Of a DNA stretch of 64,000 nt, positions 1 to 13,013 are shown piece by piece. Both the position numbers and the translations under genes were made by a program. The notes beneath the pieces are model-generated. The model did no database searches, was not told where the DNA came from, and saw nothing but the letters and a program-made list of their open reading frames with translations. Numbering within the stretch: position 1 is the first letter of the stretch; every line of letters starts with the position of its first letter. The stretch covers positions 34,300,144-34,364,143 of the forward strand of contig OX485809.1 in NCBI GenBank assembly GCA_950295325.1, in the 5' to 3' direction. This stretch comes from Polytrichum commune (Eukaryota; Streptophyta; Polytrichopsida; Polytrichales; Polytrichaceae).

Positions 1-1956
1 AATTTTATAGTTCATGCTTAGTATTTGTGAAAACCATGTGAAGGAGTCCAATAAAAACCTACCCTACCCTATGTAGGTCTACGGCTTGTTCATCCCAACT
101 TAATCTCATGAGACTAATTTGAGGTTTATGATGTCCATTTTGGGATCAAATATGCATTTTCTTTTAATCAAAAAATAGTTGAGCTATAAGGAGTTCCCAA
201 GGTTTACACCTTCAACTTACATGGTTGCATCATGAACCCTTAGCAAAATGAACATGTAGTAGCTTAGATTTTGTGATTAATCCAGCCAGTTGGATCATGT
301 TATAAGAGTTATTCAAGGTTTTGAAGAGATAGTTTGGGTGTCAAATCAACTCTTAAAGTATACTCAGAGCTATAGGTAGGTTTCATATTTTCATTGGATG
401 AATGAGAGGTACAATCATATACAATAATTTCGCGCAACCAACTAGGTACGCGTCAAACCCATTTCTATAAGTACATGAAGGGCTTGGTCAAGTTAGGGGT
501 CACATTGACGTTCATATCTATGCATGGTCCCCACCTATACCCAGTTGTGCACAATGTTTTCTTTACTCATAGTTTGTGCTAAATTGTTCCCTTGATAGAA
601 ACCAAAAAACACAAGAATCTTTGATGTTGTTGGGGGTAGCGAATGCTCCTTCACCCAATTCGTATATCAATAAAAGGTAGGCATACCCAAAACCGACATA
701 TATGTGTCATGCAATGTTCCATTGCCATACACTTGGGAGCTTCAGATGCATGAGAATGATATATAGTATTAGTTTCAGGTACAATGTTGCTTTTAGGTTT
801 AGTGTTGGTCTTATTTGAATCATGGTGTGAACAAGAGTTCTGAAGGGTTATATTCATATTAACATTGTATTCATATGGTTGAAATTTAGAAACTGATCAT
901 GATCTTTACACCTTCATCTAGAATGTCCTTCCTTCATAAAAATAAATAATGTGGTTATATTTGTTCGCTTTATTAGTTTGCAGTTAATTGGCTAAGAATT
1001 GCCTGCTATGATTTTTTTAGGGAGAAATTATGACAAAAACTATCATATGAATAAATTGCCTTGTGACTTGAAACTTGTTTTTATAGTACACTAGGTAACA
1101 AATAGGGAATTTAGAGGCATGGCATTTCTCAGCTAATGAGTTGTGTTCATGGGCCCAACATTAGAATCAATAGATCCGAGAATAAAGACTCCAAATGCCG
1201 GAATCCCACTGCTTCACACTGAATACGAAGTCAAGGCAGCTGAACACAACTCATCTGCTAAGTAATGTTATGGGTCAACCCACTTTGAAGACCACTTAAT
1301 ACATGTGGCAATAGTTCAGTTGTTCAGGTTCCAACAACTAAAACTGAAAGAACATAAAACCTAGGAGAATCTATTTTGCTTCCTACAGAATGACTGTCAT
1401 AGGGAACCCAAAGTGGGTACTCAACATCTAGATGATGAGTAAAATCTTAATTAAGCGATCAAAGAAATTTAATTGAGCAGTAAATTAGTGCGGGTGATTA
1501 AAAACTTCAATGGTCCGTGATTAATGAGACTGTATTGAGTAGAAAAATCAGTGTAGATGTCTCTAAATAATCAGTACGTAGTTACTAGACTTCTTATGTT
1601 GTAACTTCACTTTGTGATCAATTGTGAAAGCTCATGTGTAGAATCTCTCTTTTGCATTTATGGGATAGTTGCTAAAACGTGTTGTAAGCCCTAATGGCCT
1701 TATCAACTAAAATGAGCCAATTGGTCAGCTCAATTTAATGTAGGGAACGTGATGGGAACATAATGATGGCTAGTTGTTATGAGAGAATACCCGTTGAGGG
1801 TTCTTAAAATACAACTCAACCATTCCAATACACCCACACATGTTTATAAAACCATGCAAATAATCAATTATAATATGGAAGATCTCATCAATTGTGGCAA
1901 AAGGATTGTCTCATAATGGCCCAATTGACTCATTTTAGTTGATAACCCCATCCTAT
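1..1956. other. AT-rich intergenic DNA, no gene seen
   Basis: Only short open frames with no recognisable protein are present. I see no RNA gene, long repeat or promoter signal that I can defend. Confidence 0.5.
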
Positions 1957-2180
1957 GAATGGGGAGAACTGTCTGCTAGTTATAGATGAACCTGATGAGT
2001 TTGAGAAATTACTGGTCGAAGTTCAAGACTTCAGGAAATTGACCCATGATTTTAGAGGAATCTATGAAATATACTTTCAAATTAATATAGAAAATAACCG
2101 AAAGTTGATCACAACATGTAACCGGTTGGAATTGGAAACACTAAGATCTTGACCGATTATATCCAGAAATTCCCGGACAT
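1957..2180 (+). mobile_element. Mutator-like MITE, copy 1
   Basis: This segment of about 220 bp begins with GGGGAGAAC and ends with TTCCCGGACAT. It matches in order the copies at 14,148-14,373 (same orientation), 7,681-8,110 and 61,201-61,411 (opposite orientation), sharing the block ACATGTAACCGGTTGGA near the right end. The open frame at 1,955-2,152 is only the element read through and is not a gene. No target duplication is visible at this copy. Confidence 0.6.
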
Positions 2181-2743
2181 AATTGTGTGATCCACTAAAA
2201 GTGTCATTACATGCATCAACATTCACAAGTCAATGCAATATAGGTTTGATCGGACTCAAAATTGTTGCGTACACTGAAACGACTTTGACGACTTGTTTGA
2301 TGTTTGAAGTTGAATTGTTGGATATTAACTAAAAACATTGCACTCAATCTGTTGTATTCTAGAGTTTTTGCAGTTTGGGTTTTCGAGTTTGGTTCATCAT
2401 CACTAGGTAATTTGGGTTTCTTAGTGAGGTGTAACTTATGAAGTCAAACTACCAAAAACAATATTACAAATGTTTCCTCCTGCTTTGTTCCAAAGTGGCT
2501 AATCCATCTATATGGGCGGGTTGTGGTTCCTAACACGTTAGATATTATCGTATTCAAGTCTAAAATGTACATGTATAAAAGAGGAAAAGGAAAAAAGAAT
2601 TTATGAGGAACACTTTCAAAATACAAAAGAAATACACCTTGGGTCCCAAATGAAAGGCAACACTTTGCTCCTTGTTCAAATTTATTAGTGTGCAGTTTAT
2701 TTTCTTTGTTCTAGGATCTATACGTGGTCAAAGGGAAGGGAGG

Positions 2744-3440
2744 GGGGGGGGGGGGGAGGAGTGGTCCCTTGGGGATTGGACTCTTTATTGGGATTCGAAC
2801 CTAAATGACGTGCATACGCTACTATGGAATTAAACCTCTTATATATGAGAAGCTATAGAGGAAAACAAGTGTATAGTGTACTACTAGCATCCTAGAGAAT
2901 GGACTCATGTATTTATACTAAGATATTGAATTTAATGTGATAAAAGTCCCTATTATATAAAAAATATATAAATCATGGAATAGATAAGCCTTTATTACAA
3001 TAAAACCCACTTTCACTTTCCAATGAGAAAGTTATTGAATGTTTCTTCATCCATAATATGTCACTCAACGATTCTATCCAATAAAGAAAGACAACAACAT
3101 AATAACTTAGCCACAAGCTAGAGAGCAAAACTCAAGAGCCCATGAGCACTCCAAGGGCCTTAGTTTGTGAAAACCTAGAACTCAAATGCAAATCATAACA
3201 AGAGTGGACAAGGTAGTCATTGAGGATTGTTACCATATGACAAAAATGGATGAAACTAACACATCTATTGTCAATTTTGCTCTAAACCAGAGGACCTTTT
3301 TTTGTACATCTACCTTTACTTGGAAATTCTTAATAGCCTTATTAAACATACACACTAAAGAAAAAGAACACCTCTCCCTTCTCGGGGAGTTCACTAGACA
3401 TGTATATATGTATACACGTGCGTGACAAGGGTATTTATTC
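2744..3440 (+). repeat. Dispersed repeat family R1, copy 1 (about 0.7 kb)
   Basis: The segment starts next to a run of G at about 2,743-2,758 and a GGACTCTT motif, and ends near CTCGGGGAGTTCAC. It aligns along its length with 5,137-5,640 (same strand) and, as reverse complement, with 47,285-47,715. Fragments of its far end recur at 4,380-4,515 and 46,330-46,430. Near 2,790 the complementary strand reads GGTTCGAATCC, a perfect tRNA-type B box, so a tRNA-derived SINE is one possibility. A solo LTR is another. No protein is encoded. Confidence 0.6.
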
Positions 3441-5136
3441 AAGGGGTATTTAATTATCCATCCTTAATTTTTTGTACCGTATTATTATATAATTTGCTAA
3501 TTTCTTGTTTTTTGAATGACCCTATAATTACTTTTAAATTTGATGAAGCTCTAATTTTAAGCTAGGTATGTTCATTATAATTATTTGATTTTGCTCCAAA
3601 GGGTTTAAGAGCATTCAAAGTACTAAGTCACCAAAATCCAAGGCACAACAAGGTTTTACATTAAGAGTGTTCATAAGCAATTTCAAACGACAAAATCAGC
3701 CCATGTTCCTCAATCAAGTTACACGCACAATTAAACAAAACGATACTGAGTGTAAAAAAAAACCAATTAAAACACCAACAACAAGCGGATGGCAACCGAC
3801 GGTCTGGACTTAGGATTTGGGAGTGAAATGGGACTTACATGCAAGCACGAGTTCCAAAGCTAGACTTGTGTGGTCATTATGAAGATTCGATCTCCACTCA
3901 GAGTAGAGAGAGAAGAATGACCTGCACAGGCCACCTGCAAACCCCACCTCTTAGAAAATCAACAGCGTCAAAGAAAAAAATCTCGCCAACACTAAACCGC
4001 AAATCCCACCTCTCAGAACGGTGAAAGAAAACTCTCAAAACCTAATCCTCCAGCAACGTTCTCCCCCAATTTTTCCTAAACCCTAATCCATCAGCCGCCC
4101 TCATCAATCTTTCATCCCATTTTTTCAACTGAATCGACATAGTTTTTCATCCAAAATCTTCCCGCCTCTAAACACAAAGGACACCCTATTTCAAAAAAAA
4201 ACTAGGATCCTTAAATCCTACGGTATATTTTTACAAATATTTTAAAAATATGCATTATTTGTATCAAGCCTATATTATTTATAATACAAATTTTATCATA
4301 CATACTCACCTATATTACTTCTAAGAAAATTCTAAGTTTTTCCTTTTGTGAATATAAATTACCCTATATTTTCCCGCACGTTGTTTTCTAATATTATCGC
4401 AGTGAACTCCCCGAGTCTCCCTTATGTATACTATGTACGCTAATGCCTCGAATAATACTCCTTATAGTCATGTTAGTTTGTACGTGGTGTGAAGATTCCA
4501 CCCCCCAGGGTTCCACTAGATAGGGGCTCATTAATTGTTCTAATGCAAAAATTGAAATATCAAAATATATAGATCATACATTGTTCATTTGGAGAAAATA
4601 TTATGAATATTCCAAGAATATTTATCAAATACATGAATATCTCATACATATTGCAAAGCGCCCCCACCCCCCCCCCCCTCCTTTGTAAATGATTTGCACA
4701 TATACTAGAAGGATGATGAAAGTGATGTTTATTGGCTTGTCTACCTTATAGGATGGGTGGTGCCATCCAATGTATATGTCTATTTATGCACGATGGTAGA
4801 AGGAGTTGGTCATATAATATGTGTGCACTAGACCGAGTTAGAAAAAGTGTGGAAGTGGGCCAAGAGTGGGATTGAAGCTAACCCCATTCGTACTCAACTA
4901 CATCCCTTGTCCCAATGCCATTTACTTCCACTTGCATTGCCATCCCATTGGGAGTTCTTTAAGTGGCTACTATAGTGTGCGTGTGTGTGAGAGAGGCGTC
5001 GTGTTTACTTTAGTTGAAAGGGCAAGTTGCATCCACTACCAAGGATGATGGGCCGTGGCCATTGGTTCTTTGCAACTACAACGTGGGACATTTAGGTATC
5101 CAATTGTATTATTGTCAGAGATCCTTGTAGTAGACC
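3441..5136. other. Intergenic DNA with R1 fragment and a poly-C tract
   Basis: No gene is recognisable. The 4,380-4,515 interval is a partial R1 repeat, and a run of C lies at about 4,663-4,678. A C/A-rich stretch at 4,040-4,100 contains short telomere-like CCTAAACCCTAA words. Confidence 0.4.
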
Positions 5137-5640
5137 CAGGGGGTGGACTCTTCGTTGGAAACCTGGATGACATGTGTGGGTTGCTACGAAATTAAACCCT
5201 CTACATATGAGAAGTGTATAAAGAAAAACATATTTATATGTGCTAACAACATGCGAAATATTGGACTCATGTATTTATACTAAGCTTTTCAATTTAATGT
5301 GATAAATGCCTCCACTACAAATACAAACTATGCATCATGGATAAAATTATCCTTTATTGCATATAAAATCCACTTTCACTTTCCAAAGAGAAAGTCATTG
5401 AATGTTCTCCGTCATAGCATGTAACTCAATGATTGCATCTAACAAACAAAAGTAAGAGCACAATAACTTAGCCACAATCTAGATAGAAAAAATTAAAGGA
5501 AGTCCATGAGAGCTCCAAGAGCCTTTAGTTTGTAAAAACGTAAAACCTAAAATTTAATAGCCTTTTAAGATGTACACACCAGAGAAAAATAATACATCTC
5601 CCTTATGTATACTATTTACACTAGTAAAGAGACTTAGAAG
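5137..5640 (+). repeat. Dispersed repeat family R1, copy 2
   Basis: This copy runs from GGGGGTGGACTCTTCG to CTCCCTTATGTATACTA. It lines up with copy 1 through shared landmarks: ATGAGAAG, GGACTCATGTATTTATACTAA, CACTTTCACTTTCCAA and ATAACTTAGCCACAA. It lacks roughly 150 bp present at the far end of copy 1. Confidence 0.6.
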
Positions 5641-7524
5641 GTCTTTTATGGCATTGTGAAGAATCACCAATAGTACCCTCATTTTGCAAGACAATGACTT
5701 TTAAACATCATGTTATCTAATGTAAACTAACTTGAGCATTCTCACTGGGCACAAGAAGCTTTGAACCAAAAATACCCCTGATGGACCTTGCTTTTGAGCT
5801 CAAGATTAGACACATGTTTGAAGATTGGGTTTTCAAACTAAGATGATTTCTTTTCTTGAACATGGACCACCAAGATTTAGTGGAAAAGTGATGTCACATG
5901 TTATTTTTTGCATGAGTCTAGTGTAACCAAGTTGGGTCCAGAATATTGGTATTAACCAATAGGATGGTTTGATTTTGGAATGACTTTGGTGTTGGAGTCA
6001 GGCCCTTTGGTTTAGAATAACCAAGTGAAATGACAATACGTACACTGATGCCAAAAATGACAAGTGATGTCTTTTTTGGAAGCTAAAATTCCTAGAGCTA
6101 TAAATATAATTTGAATCATTGAATTTTTTCCCCTCATTCATTTGATTGCCCAAAAAAACCATAAAATTGGATGAGATCGCCAAATTTGGGACGAATACGC
6201 TTACATTTGTAAGAACATTTGAAATATGATCAGCATTTGACTACATCACTCCAATAAAAATCGCCAGTGTGGCTCTCTTGGAAAGATGAATAACAAGTTG
6301 CTACACACTTAAGGATTTGCCCATAGGATGAATTGAGCTATAGCTCCCTCGTGCCTTATCTAAAAAGTGGGGGTTAACATAAGCTCTAGATAACTCTACC
6401 TAGTTTTCTTAAGAGATATACATTAATTCCTAGTTATCTAAAGTTCACTTAGTTTCATCCACATTAGTGGATGTATGTTCCACATTCATCCACATGTATT
6501 CATTCATTTCGAGACGAACTTGTGAGCGAGAAAAGAGAGCAAACCGAGCCAAATCCAACCGAAATGTGTTGGGCCAACCTACCGAAAGTGAGAGGGGGGT
6601 CCGGCGGATTCAAAGCCGTCCAATGCACTTGCGCCTGACACTTGTCATCGTCCCCTTCGCTCACTTTTGTTGGCCCAACCCCAAAAAGCTTACACTTGAT
6701 TGATCTTTATACCTCTCCTGCAAGCCTTTTAGGACCATGCAACTTTCAAGTTGTCACTTGGTGAACAATCATTCTCATCCCACTTTAATCCTTTGGTACA
6801 ATTGTTACTTGGGTTGATTAACCCCTTAACAAACGCCCGAGTGTTTTGAGCACTAGCCCTCTTGGACTTAAGGATTAAGAAAGAGAGTTTCCAAAGGTGG
6901 GTACTTCACTAGCGAAATATTAGAAATATGGTGAGACCTAACATGCATAGGGCACTCTTTATTTGTACAAGCAAAAGTTTCTGAAATATATATATATATA
7001 TCTCAATTTAATACAGGTGTATCATTTCTATTCAGGAATTGCATTATAGATATAATATAATATTCTATAATGTCATCTATTGACTTTTTTTTAGAATTAC
7101 ATATAGAGTATTATGTTTGAGATGGTACATACCTTCTAGAGGGTCTTCCTTAGGATGTATGCGGAATGAGTACTGGGATCTGAGAACTAGGATTTAAGTA
7201 AATTATTTGATTTATGCATGATTTTGGACAATTCCAACTACCAACATGACGTACACTAAATCGCAAAACTACACAAATATGGTGGTTGGCAAACATGGGA
7301 TACAAACAATGGAAGTTGTGCTTGTTGTGTTGTTGCTTTTACTACTGTTGATTGATGTTTTTGTCCCCACAAGTGCACATCCCTTATTTTAGAGCACACA
7401 TTAGATTTCTTGACATGCATGGTAAGTGAGCATGCATACTCAATAAAAAAATTCGACCCTCACTAATTTTGAGATTTGATAAAATGGTGCGTGTTTTGGG
7501 AATTAGTACCACACGCACTATATG
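5641..7524. other. Intergenic DNA, no gene seen
   Basis: No coding region can be supported. A short (AT)n run lies near 6,980-6,995. The slightly GC-richer patch at 6,500-6,680 is open for 78 codons, but the peptide is basic, low in complexity and unlike any family I know. Confidence 0.4.
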
Positions 7525-7588
7525 GAATAAGACAATGGGCCTATCACCAACATGTCCGCCACTTTCTTCTAGGCCCATTGTCTTATTC
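7525..7588. repeat. Perfect 19-bp inverted repeat (hairpin)
   Basis: GAATAAGACAATGGGCCTA at 7,525-7,543 is followed after 26 bases by its exact reverse complement at 7,570-7,588. A transcript of either strand would form a 19-bp stem. Confidence 0.85.
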
Positions 7589-7680
7589 GTTAACTGAAGC
7601 TCATAGATTTTGTTATTTATTTTGTTCTTAATGTTTCCTTTCTTTCTACATTTAGTAGATGATCTTGTTTTGAATATAGT

Positions 7681-8110
7681 GTCTAGGGAGATTTTTGGAC
7701 ATAATCAGTCAAGATCCTAGTGTTTCGAAGTCCAACCGGTTACATGTTGACATCTTTCAGTTGTTCTTTATTAATTTGAGATATATATTCCATACTAGAT
7801 TCATCTAAGATGATCAGTAGTTTTCCTAAACTCATGAATTTGAACCGGTAATTCTCAAACTCAACGGGTTCATCTGTCACTAGTGGTTGGTTCTCCCCAT
7901 TCATTGTTCCCAAGAGTATTTGGGCACAATCGGTTAAGATCCAAGTGTTTCCAAATCCAACTGGTTACATGTTGATATCTTTCAGTTTTATTTCATTGAT
8001 TTAAGGTATAATTTATGGATTCCTCTAAAATGGTCTTAATCTTGACCTGGTCAGTTCTCAATCTCAACTGGCTCATCTGTAACTAACAGTTGAATCTCCA
8101 TGTTCAATAG
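7681..8110 (-). mobile_element. Two Mutator-like MITE copies in tandem
   Basis: Two related segments lie head to tail, about 7,681-7,905 and 7,914-8,110. Each reads CAATCGGTTAAGATCC-like sequence, then TGGTTACATGTTGA, then CTCATCTGT and a CTCC end. Both belong to the family at 1,957, 14,148 and 61,201. The arrangement could be two insertions or a local duplication. No target duplication was found. Confidence 0.55.
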
Positions 8111-8739
8111 CTACACACCATTGCATTTTAAGTTTTCTTCTTTCAATTGATCAATTTACAGGCAAATGCAACATCTTACTTCATTGCCAAAGAGCATACA
8201 AGGTCACCGGGATCCGAAACAAGGCTTCGAGGGGGATTGCCTTCAAGGTTTGACAGTCTCCAAACAATTCAAATTAATCATCATGTAAATTTTTGATTCG
8301 GTAGCAAGACTTTAGTTGCGTTTGAATGTAAGAGATTGGGCACCTCGGCTTGAGAGGATTATGCAAGGTATGTGGGCTTATATGGTGACTCTTCTTAATC
8401 ACACACCTATGTTTGAGTGCTACGTTCCAAGACTTGTAGTTATAAATGAAGACTAGAAAAGAGATGTGTGGTGATATATAAACACCAATCTAGGCTCAAT
8501 GGTGACCACGAATGGTGTAAGGATCTAACATATGATCAAGAAACAAAACCTTCCACTGACACCCTTATAATTTTCGCATCTCAATTGAGATTTTCAGACT
8601 TGAAATGACAAGCAGTTACGTGATTCACGATTGCTAGCTGGGTGAGACGATCCTTGATCCAATCCAATGGTCAAAATGGGTTGTGGAGTTGGAGTTGCCC
8701 TTGCTAGATCATAGAACCGCATACCTGAGTCACCTAAGC
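8111..8739. other. Intergenic DNA, no gene seen
   Basis: No recognisable coding sequence, RNA gene or repeat is visible in this interval. Confidence 0.35.
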
Positions 8740-9085
8740 TAAGTAATCATGCCTAGTGGATCACATAAGGTACACGTCATGTGCCTCAAATGGATGCTCC
8801 CCCCCCCCCCCCCTTGAGTAGCCCACTTCTCTGAGGATACGAAACATGTGATTAGTACAAGATGGTTACCTAGTAAACCCAAATCGAAGCCATAACCACT
8901 TCCCTCATTATTCTGGAGCTTCACATAGAATATCTTACCATCATCAAAGTGAAGATTCTCGTGCTCACTAACTGACCATACACATCCTCCCAATTATGTT
9001 GACTATTAAACCTAGAATGATCACCAGATTTCGAACACACAGTCCAAGCCCTTTCATTCACATGCCTTTTTACTATTCGTCCTTG
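8740..9085 (+). repeat. Dispersed repeat with poly-C head, copy 1
   Basis: A poly-C run at about 8,800-8,814 is followed by about 270 bp that align with 40,240-40,580. Shared words include GATACGAAA/GATATGAAA, TGGAGCTT, AATATCTTA, CATCCTCCC-type sequence and TGTTGACTATT followed by CTAGAATG. The open frames here are not convincing genes. Confidence 0.5.
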
Positions 9086-10859
9086 GAGCCACACCACACC
9101 ACACCGCACCACACACCACTCCAACATATTATGTGTCGTGCTACGAAAAGTAACCGAATAAGGGGGTCTGCCTTAAAGGTCATGCAATCTGTATGCTTAA
9201 AAGGAGAAATTCCCCTTTTTTCTCTCTCTCTTTGGATTCCCTGTGATCAAATGAACAACTTTCATCCAAGGGTGCCACGTGGCGGTGTTTCATTGGGTGC
9301 AGGACTGTCCCTGTTAGAGGGGTGGCTGTCTGAAGCTTGCTGTACCACAGAGCCTTTAAGAGCTGGAATAAAGGAGGAAAAGGATTAACTCCGCCTGCAG
9401 GCCGACTGAGCAAGCCAAAGGGAATCATGACTCTCAACGTCTGGGACTTTGATTCTTTTGAACGGTCCAACGACGATTTTCTACTGCAGTGGCAGGCAGG
9501 CAGACATGAGCTAATAAGGTGAGGATTGGGTTCAGGTCCATCCGCCACTTTCCTATAGAGCGTGAGGGCCCTCGACCCGTGATATACAAATTATGTGATT
9601 GGTCGAGAAGGCGGAGACCGTCCAAGTTCATTCTACATTGCAGAAAGTGGATAATGTTGCGTGGTCTTCTAGATACTGTGTTATTAGGCTCATCAACGAG
9701 AGGTGGGTTTAATGTAAAATTAGGGGTTGTGGCATCATTGACTCTTAGAAGTATCATATTATCATGTATGTGTGAGTGTGGATCATACATTATATCATCG
9801 TTGACTCTTAGAAATATTATATTATTATGATGGGGTCCCGGACCACCTACTATTTTAGATCGTCCAAAAAATATGTTGTGGTTTCTCAACATAGTCTACT
9901 TTCACATTTACACTAAGCTTAAGGCCCCCAGTAGTTGCAAAATTGGATTTATGTTTCCCACGATACGGCCTTTGGTTGTTTGTCAAGGACCCTTGGATTA
10001 TCGTGATGGTCATGGCTCTTCATCCTTGTGTAAAGTGGCCCTCAATTTGGGCGCTTCAAATATGATGACCATTGACGATTGTTGTGTTCCTTTGATCTCT
10101 ATGTGAGCATGAAACTCAAGCACCACTAGTTATCATATTTTTAGGCATTTTCCATTGGGGGCTAGTTCGGTTGGGCCTTGCTCTCAGCTAGCCTCGTCGT
10201 CGGCTAAATAGCCACGATATAGATGAACATTGCACAGTCGGCAATTCTGTACCTTGAGACATACAAAGATTGGTATTTTTTGGAATTCGATGCAACTGAT
10301 GGAGAAATCCTCTCTATCTTCTCCAAACCCTAGTGTTGGCTTAAATTTTAAAATCTCAAAATTTCAACACCACCCATACGATGTCGTCCCTCCAAGTTTG
10401 ATGAACACCTTTGCAAAAGAGAATTCGATGAGTTCATAACCTCACTAAGTAGGACAGAAAGGTCCTAGAATACAATTATAGCTATTTGACTCGGGTGGTC
10501 ATCAAAACACGACTGCATTGATAAGAGCCGAGTCCAAACTATTAGTTCGTGTGCTAATGATCGTCCATGCTAAATCATCAAATGAGAAATATTTTCTAGA
10601 ACCATGTTTCCTACTAGTGCTTCTTGAGCATGTTGGGATTGTGTGGGATGCACTAAAACCATAAAAAGTGTGGAGGAGGCCATTAGCTATTAAAAAGTCG
10701 TGAACAACTCCGATGTTAATTGAGGACTCGGTAGGCAATAATCTTCTATACATGTGATCTAACTCTAAATTCTAAAATTTTCGGAATGTCAAGTTTCATT
10801 GTTCTAGTTAGGGCCTAGTTAATCATGCTTAGACATGTGACGTTGCACCTTCTTTAGCT
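9086..10859. other. Gene-poor region with overlapping short frames
   Basis: Open frames of 100 to 150 codons overlap on both strands between 8,996 and 9,892, but none resembles a known family and they contradict one another. An approximate 65-bp direct repeat around TTGACTCTTAGAA occurs at about 9,735 and 9,800. I call no gene here. Confidence 0.4.
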
Positions 10860-11960
10860 ATTTGATTGTTTTGTTGTCTCTCTCTCCCTCTCTCTCTCTC
10901 TAGTGACCTTGTATGTTTTTTGGCAATTAAAAATGGTTGTCATTTGTCTCAATTCATTTTTAAAAGCATTTAAATCCACAATTTTAAAATCTTGGTATTC
11001 TTTTGGTGGCCCCTCATCATCATATGTTGATTCTTTTGTTGCTATCTTGATGGCAACATTCTCACTAGATGAACTTAGCTTGAGCCCATTCAAAGAAGGT
11101 AGTTGACTAGCCTTCTAAAGGTTGTTTGATTCCACCATGTACACCTCTCTCTATGCTTTGGGTCCCAATAACCTTATATGGTCTTTTGGCAATGTTCAAC
11201 GAAGAGTGTCATTTGTCTCATTCTTAAAATTATAAATCAAATATTTGAGCCCTAGTATTTTCTAGGTGGTGCCTCATCAACATATGTTGGTTCTTTTGTT
11301 GATATCCTAGTGGCGGGCATTTTCACGGGATAAGTTGAACCATAGCCCATGTAGGGAAAGTAGTTGGCTAACCTTCTTATTAGGGTTGTTCTCTCTCTCT
11401 CGGGTCCCATTGACCTCATATGATTTTTGGCAATGAAATAAAGTGTGCCATTTGTCTCAATTATGTATCTAAAATCAAATCTAAACTTTTGAAATCATGG
11501 TGTTTTTTATTTTTATTTTTTTCCCTCCCTTCCGAGTGATGCCTCATCATCATAAGTTGGTTCTTTTGTTAGTACCTTGGTACCTGGTGGTGGCATTCTT
11601 ACAGGATGAGTTGAACTTGAGCTTGTGCAAGGAAGATAGATATCTGACCTTCTTAAGGTTGTTTGGTTACCTATGTCACACCTATGTTCACCTCCCCTCT
11701 CTCTTTTGTCCTCTCCTCTCTATGGTTTGTATCTTGTTGATCTTGTATTTTTTTGGCAATGAGAAAGAGCATGTCATTTGTCTTAGTTCTTTTAAATAAA
11801 AATTTAAATCTAAACTTTTGAAACCCTGGTTATTATGTAAGTCATGCCTCATCATTATATGTTGGTTCATTTGTTGGTATCTTGGTGGTGGCATTTGTAT
11901 GAGATGAGCTTAGCTTGAGCTCGTGCAAGGAAGATAGATATCTAACCTTCTTAAGGGTTC
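10860..11960 (+). repeat. Degenerate tandem array, about 4 units of 250-290 bp
   Basis: Four successive units (near 10,860, 11,150, 11,400 and 11,690) repeat the same order: a CT-rich run, TTTTGGCAATG, CATTTGTCTCAATT, TGATGCCTCATCATCAT, TTGGTTCTTTTGTT, GATGAACTTAGCTTGAGC and CCTTCTTAAGG. A fifth, much more GC-rich unit lies apart at 13,014-13,224. Short frames inside it are repeat-derived. Confidence 0.75.
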
Positions 11961-13013
11961 AATTGCACCACCTAGTCAAGAGAAATGCTAAAGTCTTATG
12001 TGTTAGTGAAGATAAGCTACCCAATATTCTGGTTAACTAAAATCATGACCGCACCATCTAGTTAAAAGAATTAGCTAACAATATGATATCAACTATTTCT
12101 TATGCTAGCTAAGCGATTACACGACTGCACATATTTAATTTGGTGATCATTAGCCAAAGGTTGACCAATTTCAGAGAGGATTTAAGGTGAACCAATCTGA
12201 CAAAGTTTTTCTCAACTTGCCCAAGTTTTGAGCATGACACTAATTATGCCACATTATAAATTTGTGGCCCCAAATCATTCATGTTTCATTATGAATGAAA
12301 TATTATAAAAATTTGGACATTGAATATGATGTTTTATTAATATTTTATCCTTAAATTTATTTCATTTAAAAAAATTCGATTCTAGGAATAGTGTGGTCCA
12401 CCTTGTAGCAGAATGGACTCAGAAGAGATGGGAAAGATGAAAGGTGGGCATCCAAGAAAAAAACTTAGGCTACTAATTTGGCTCCCATACATGTCAGCTA
12501 CCTCACATGTTAGCTAATTCTCTTAACCAGGCAGCGCAAGCCCAATACAACTAATTCGAGTGGTCACTTACCCTCTAACCGGAGCCAAAACCAGGACATG
12601 CGGCTGATGTGCACCCTAAGATTGCTTCGTCTGACCCACGTACATCTCTCCCATACCATCACCCAACACTCAACGCCTGTTCCACGGACCTCAGAACATC
12701 ACAACAGAATGCTCGGCAACATCTGCTCAAGGAGATCTCACATTCAAACCGAACTCCCAACATCCCACCGGTATACTCCGAGAGCCCACATCGCCGAGCA
12801 ATGTTGTCATGCCCTCTGCTTCAGGTCCCCTGCTCACCTTGTACGCACAGCTTGCCCATGAAACAAACTCAGCGCATTGTTTAATTGTCTCGATCTTGTT
12901 GAAATACATAAACATAACTAACACGACCCGATAAAATAAATCGATTGGAACTAACTTCTGAACCCCGTGGGTTTAGCTCGTTCTCATGCCAGTGGCGCCT
13001 CCCAGCCTCATCA
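11961..13013. other. Intergenic DNA, short GC-richer patch
   Basis: The 12,540-12,900 part has higher GC and two overlapping frames of about 90 codons. The peptides are His/Ser/Pro-rich and I could not match them to retrotransposon or host domains. No gene is called. Confidence 0.35.

Noticed and set aside
1955..2152. 65-codon frame as a small gene
   Set aside because: It coincides with a copy of the Mutator-like MITE family found at four other places.
2785..2830. A functional tRNA gene on the minus strand near the B-box match
   Set aside because: The B box is perfect, but no acceptor stem or anticodon arm can be folded around it.
8996..9892. Overlapping frames of 100-150 codons on both strands
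   Set aside because: They overlap in several frames, have no family resemblance and include repeat sequence.
12598..12924. Possible retrotransposon integrase fragment
   Set aside because: The SQQN...HLLKE words vaguely recall a Copia integrase, but no catalytic residues, order or second motif support it.
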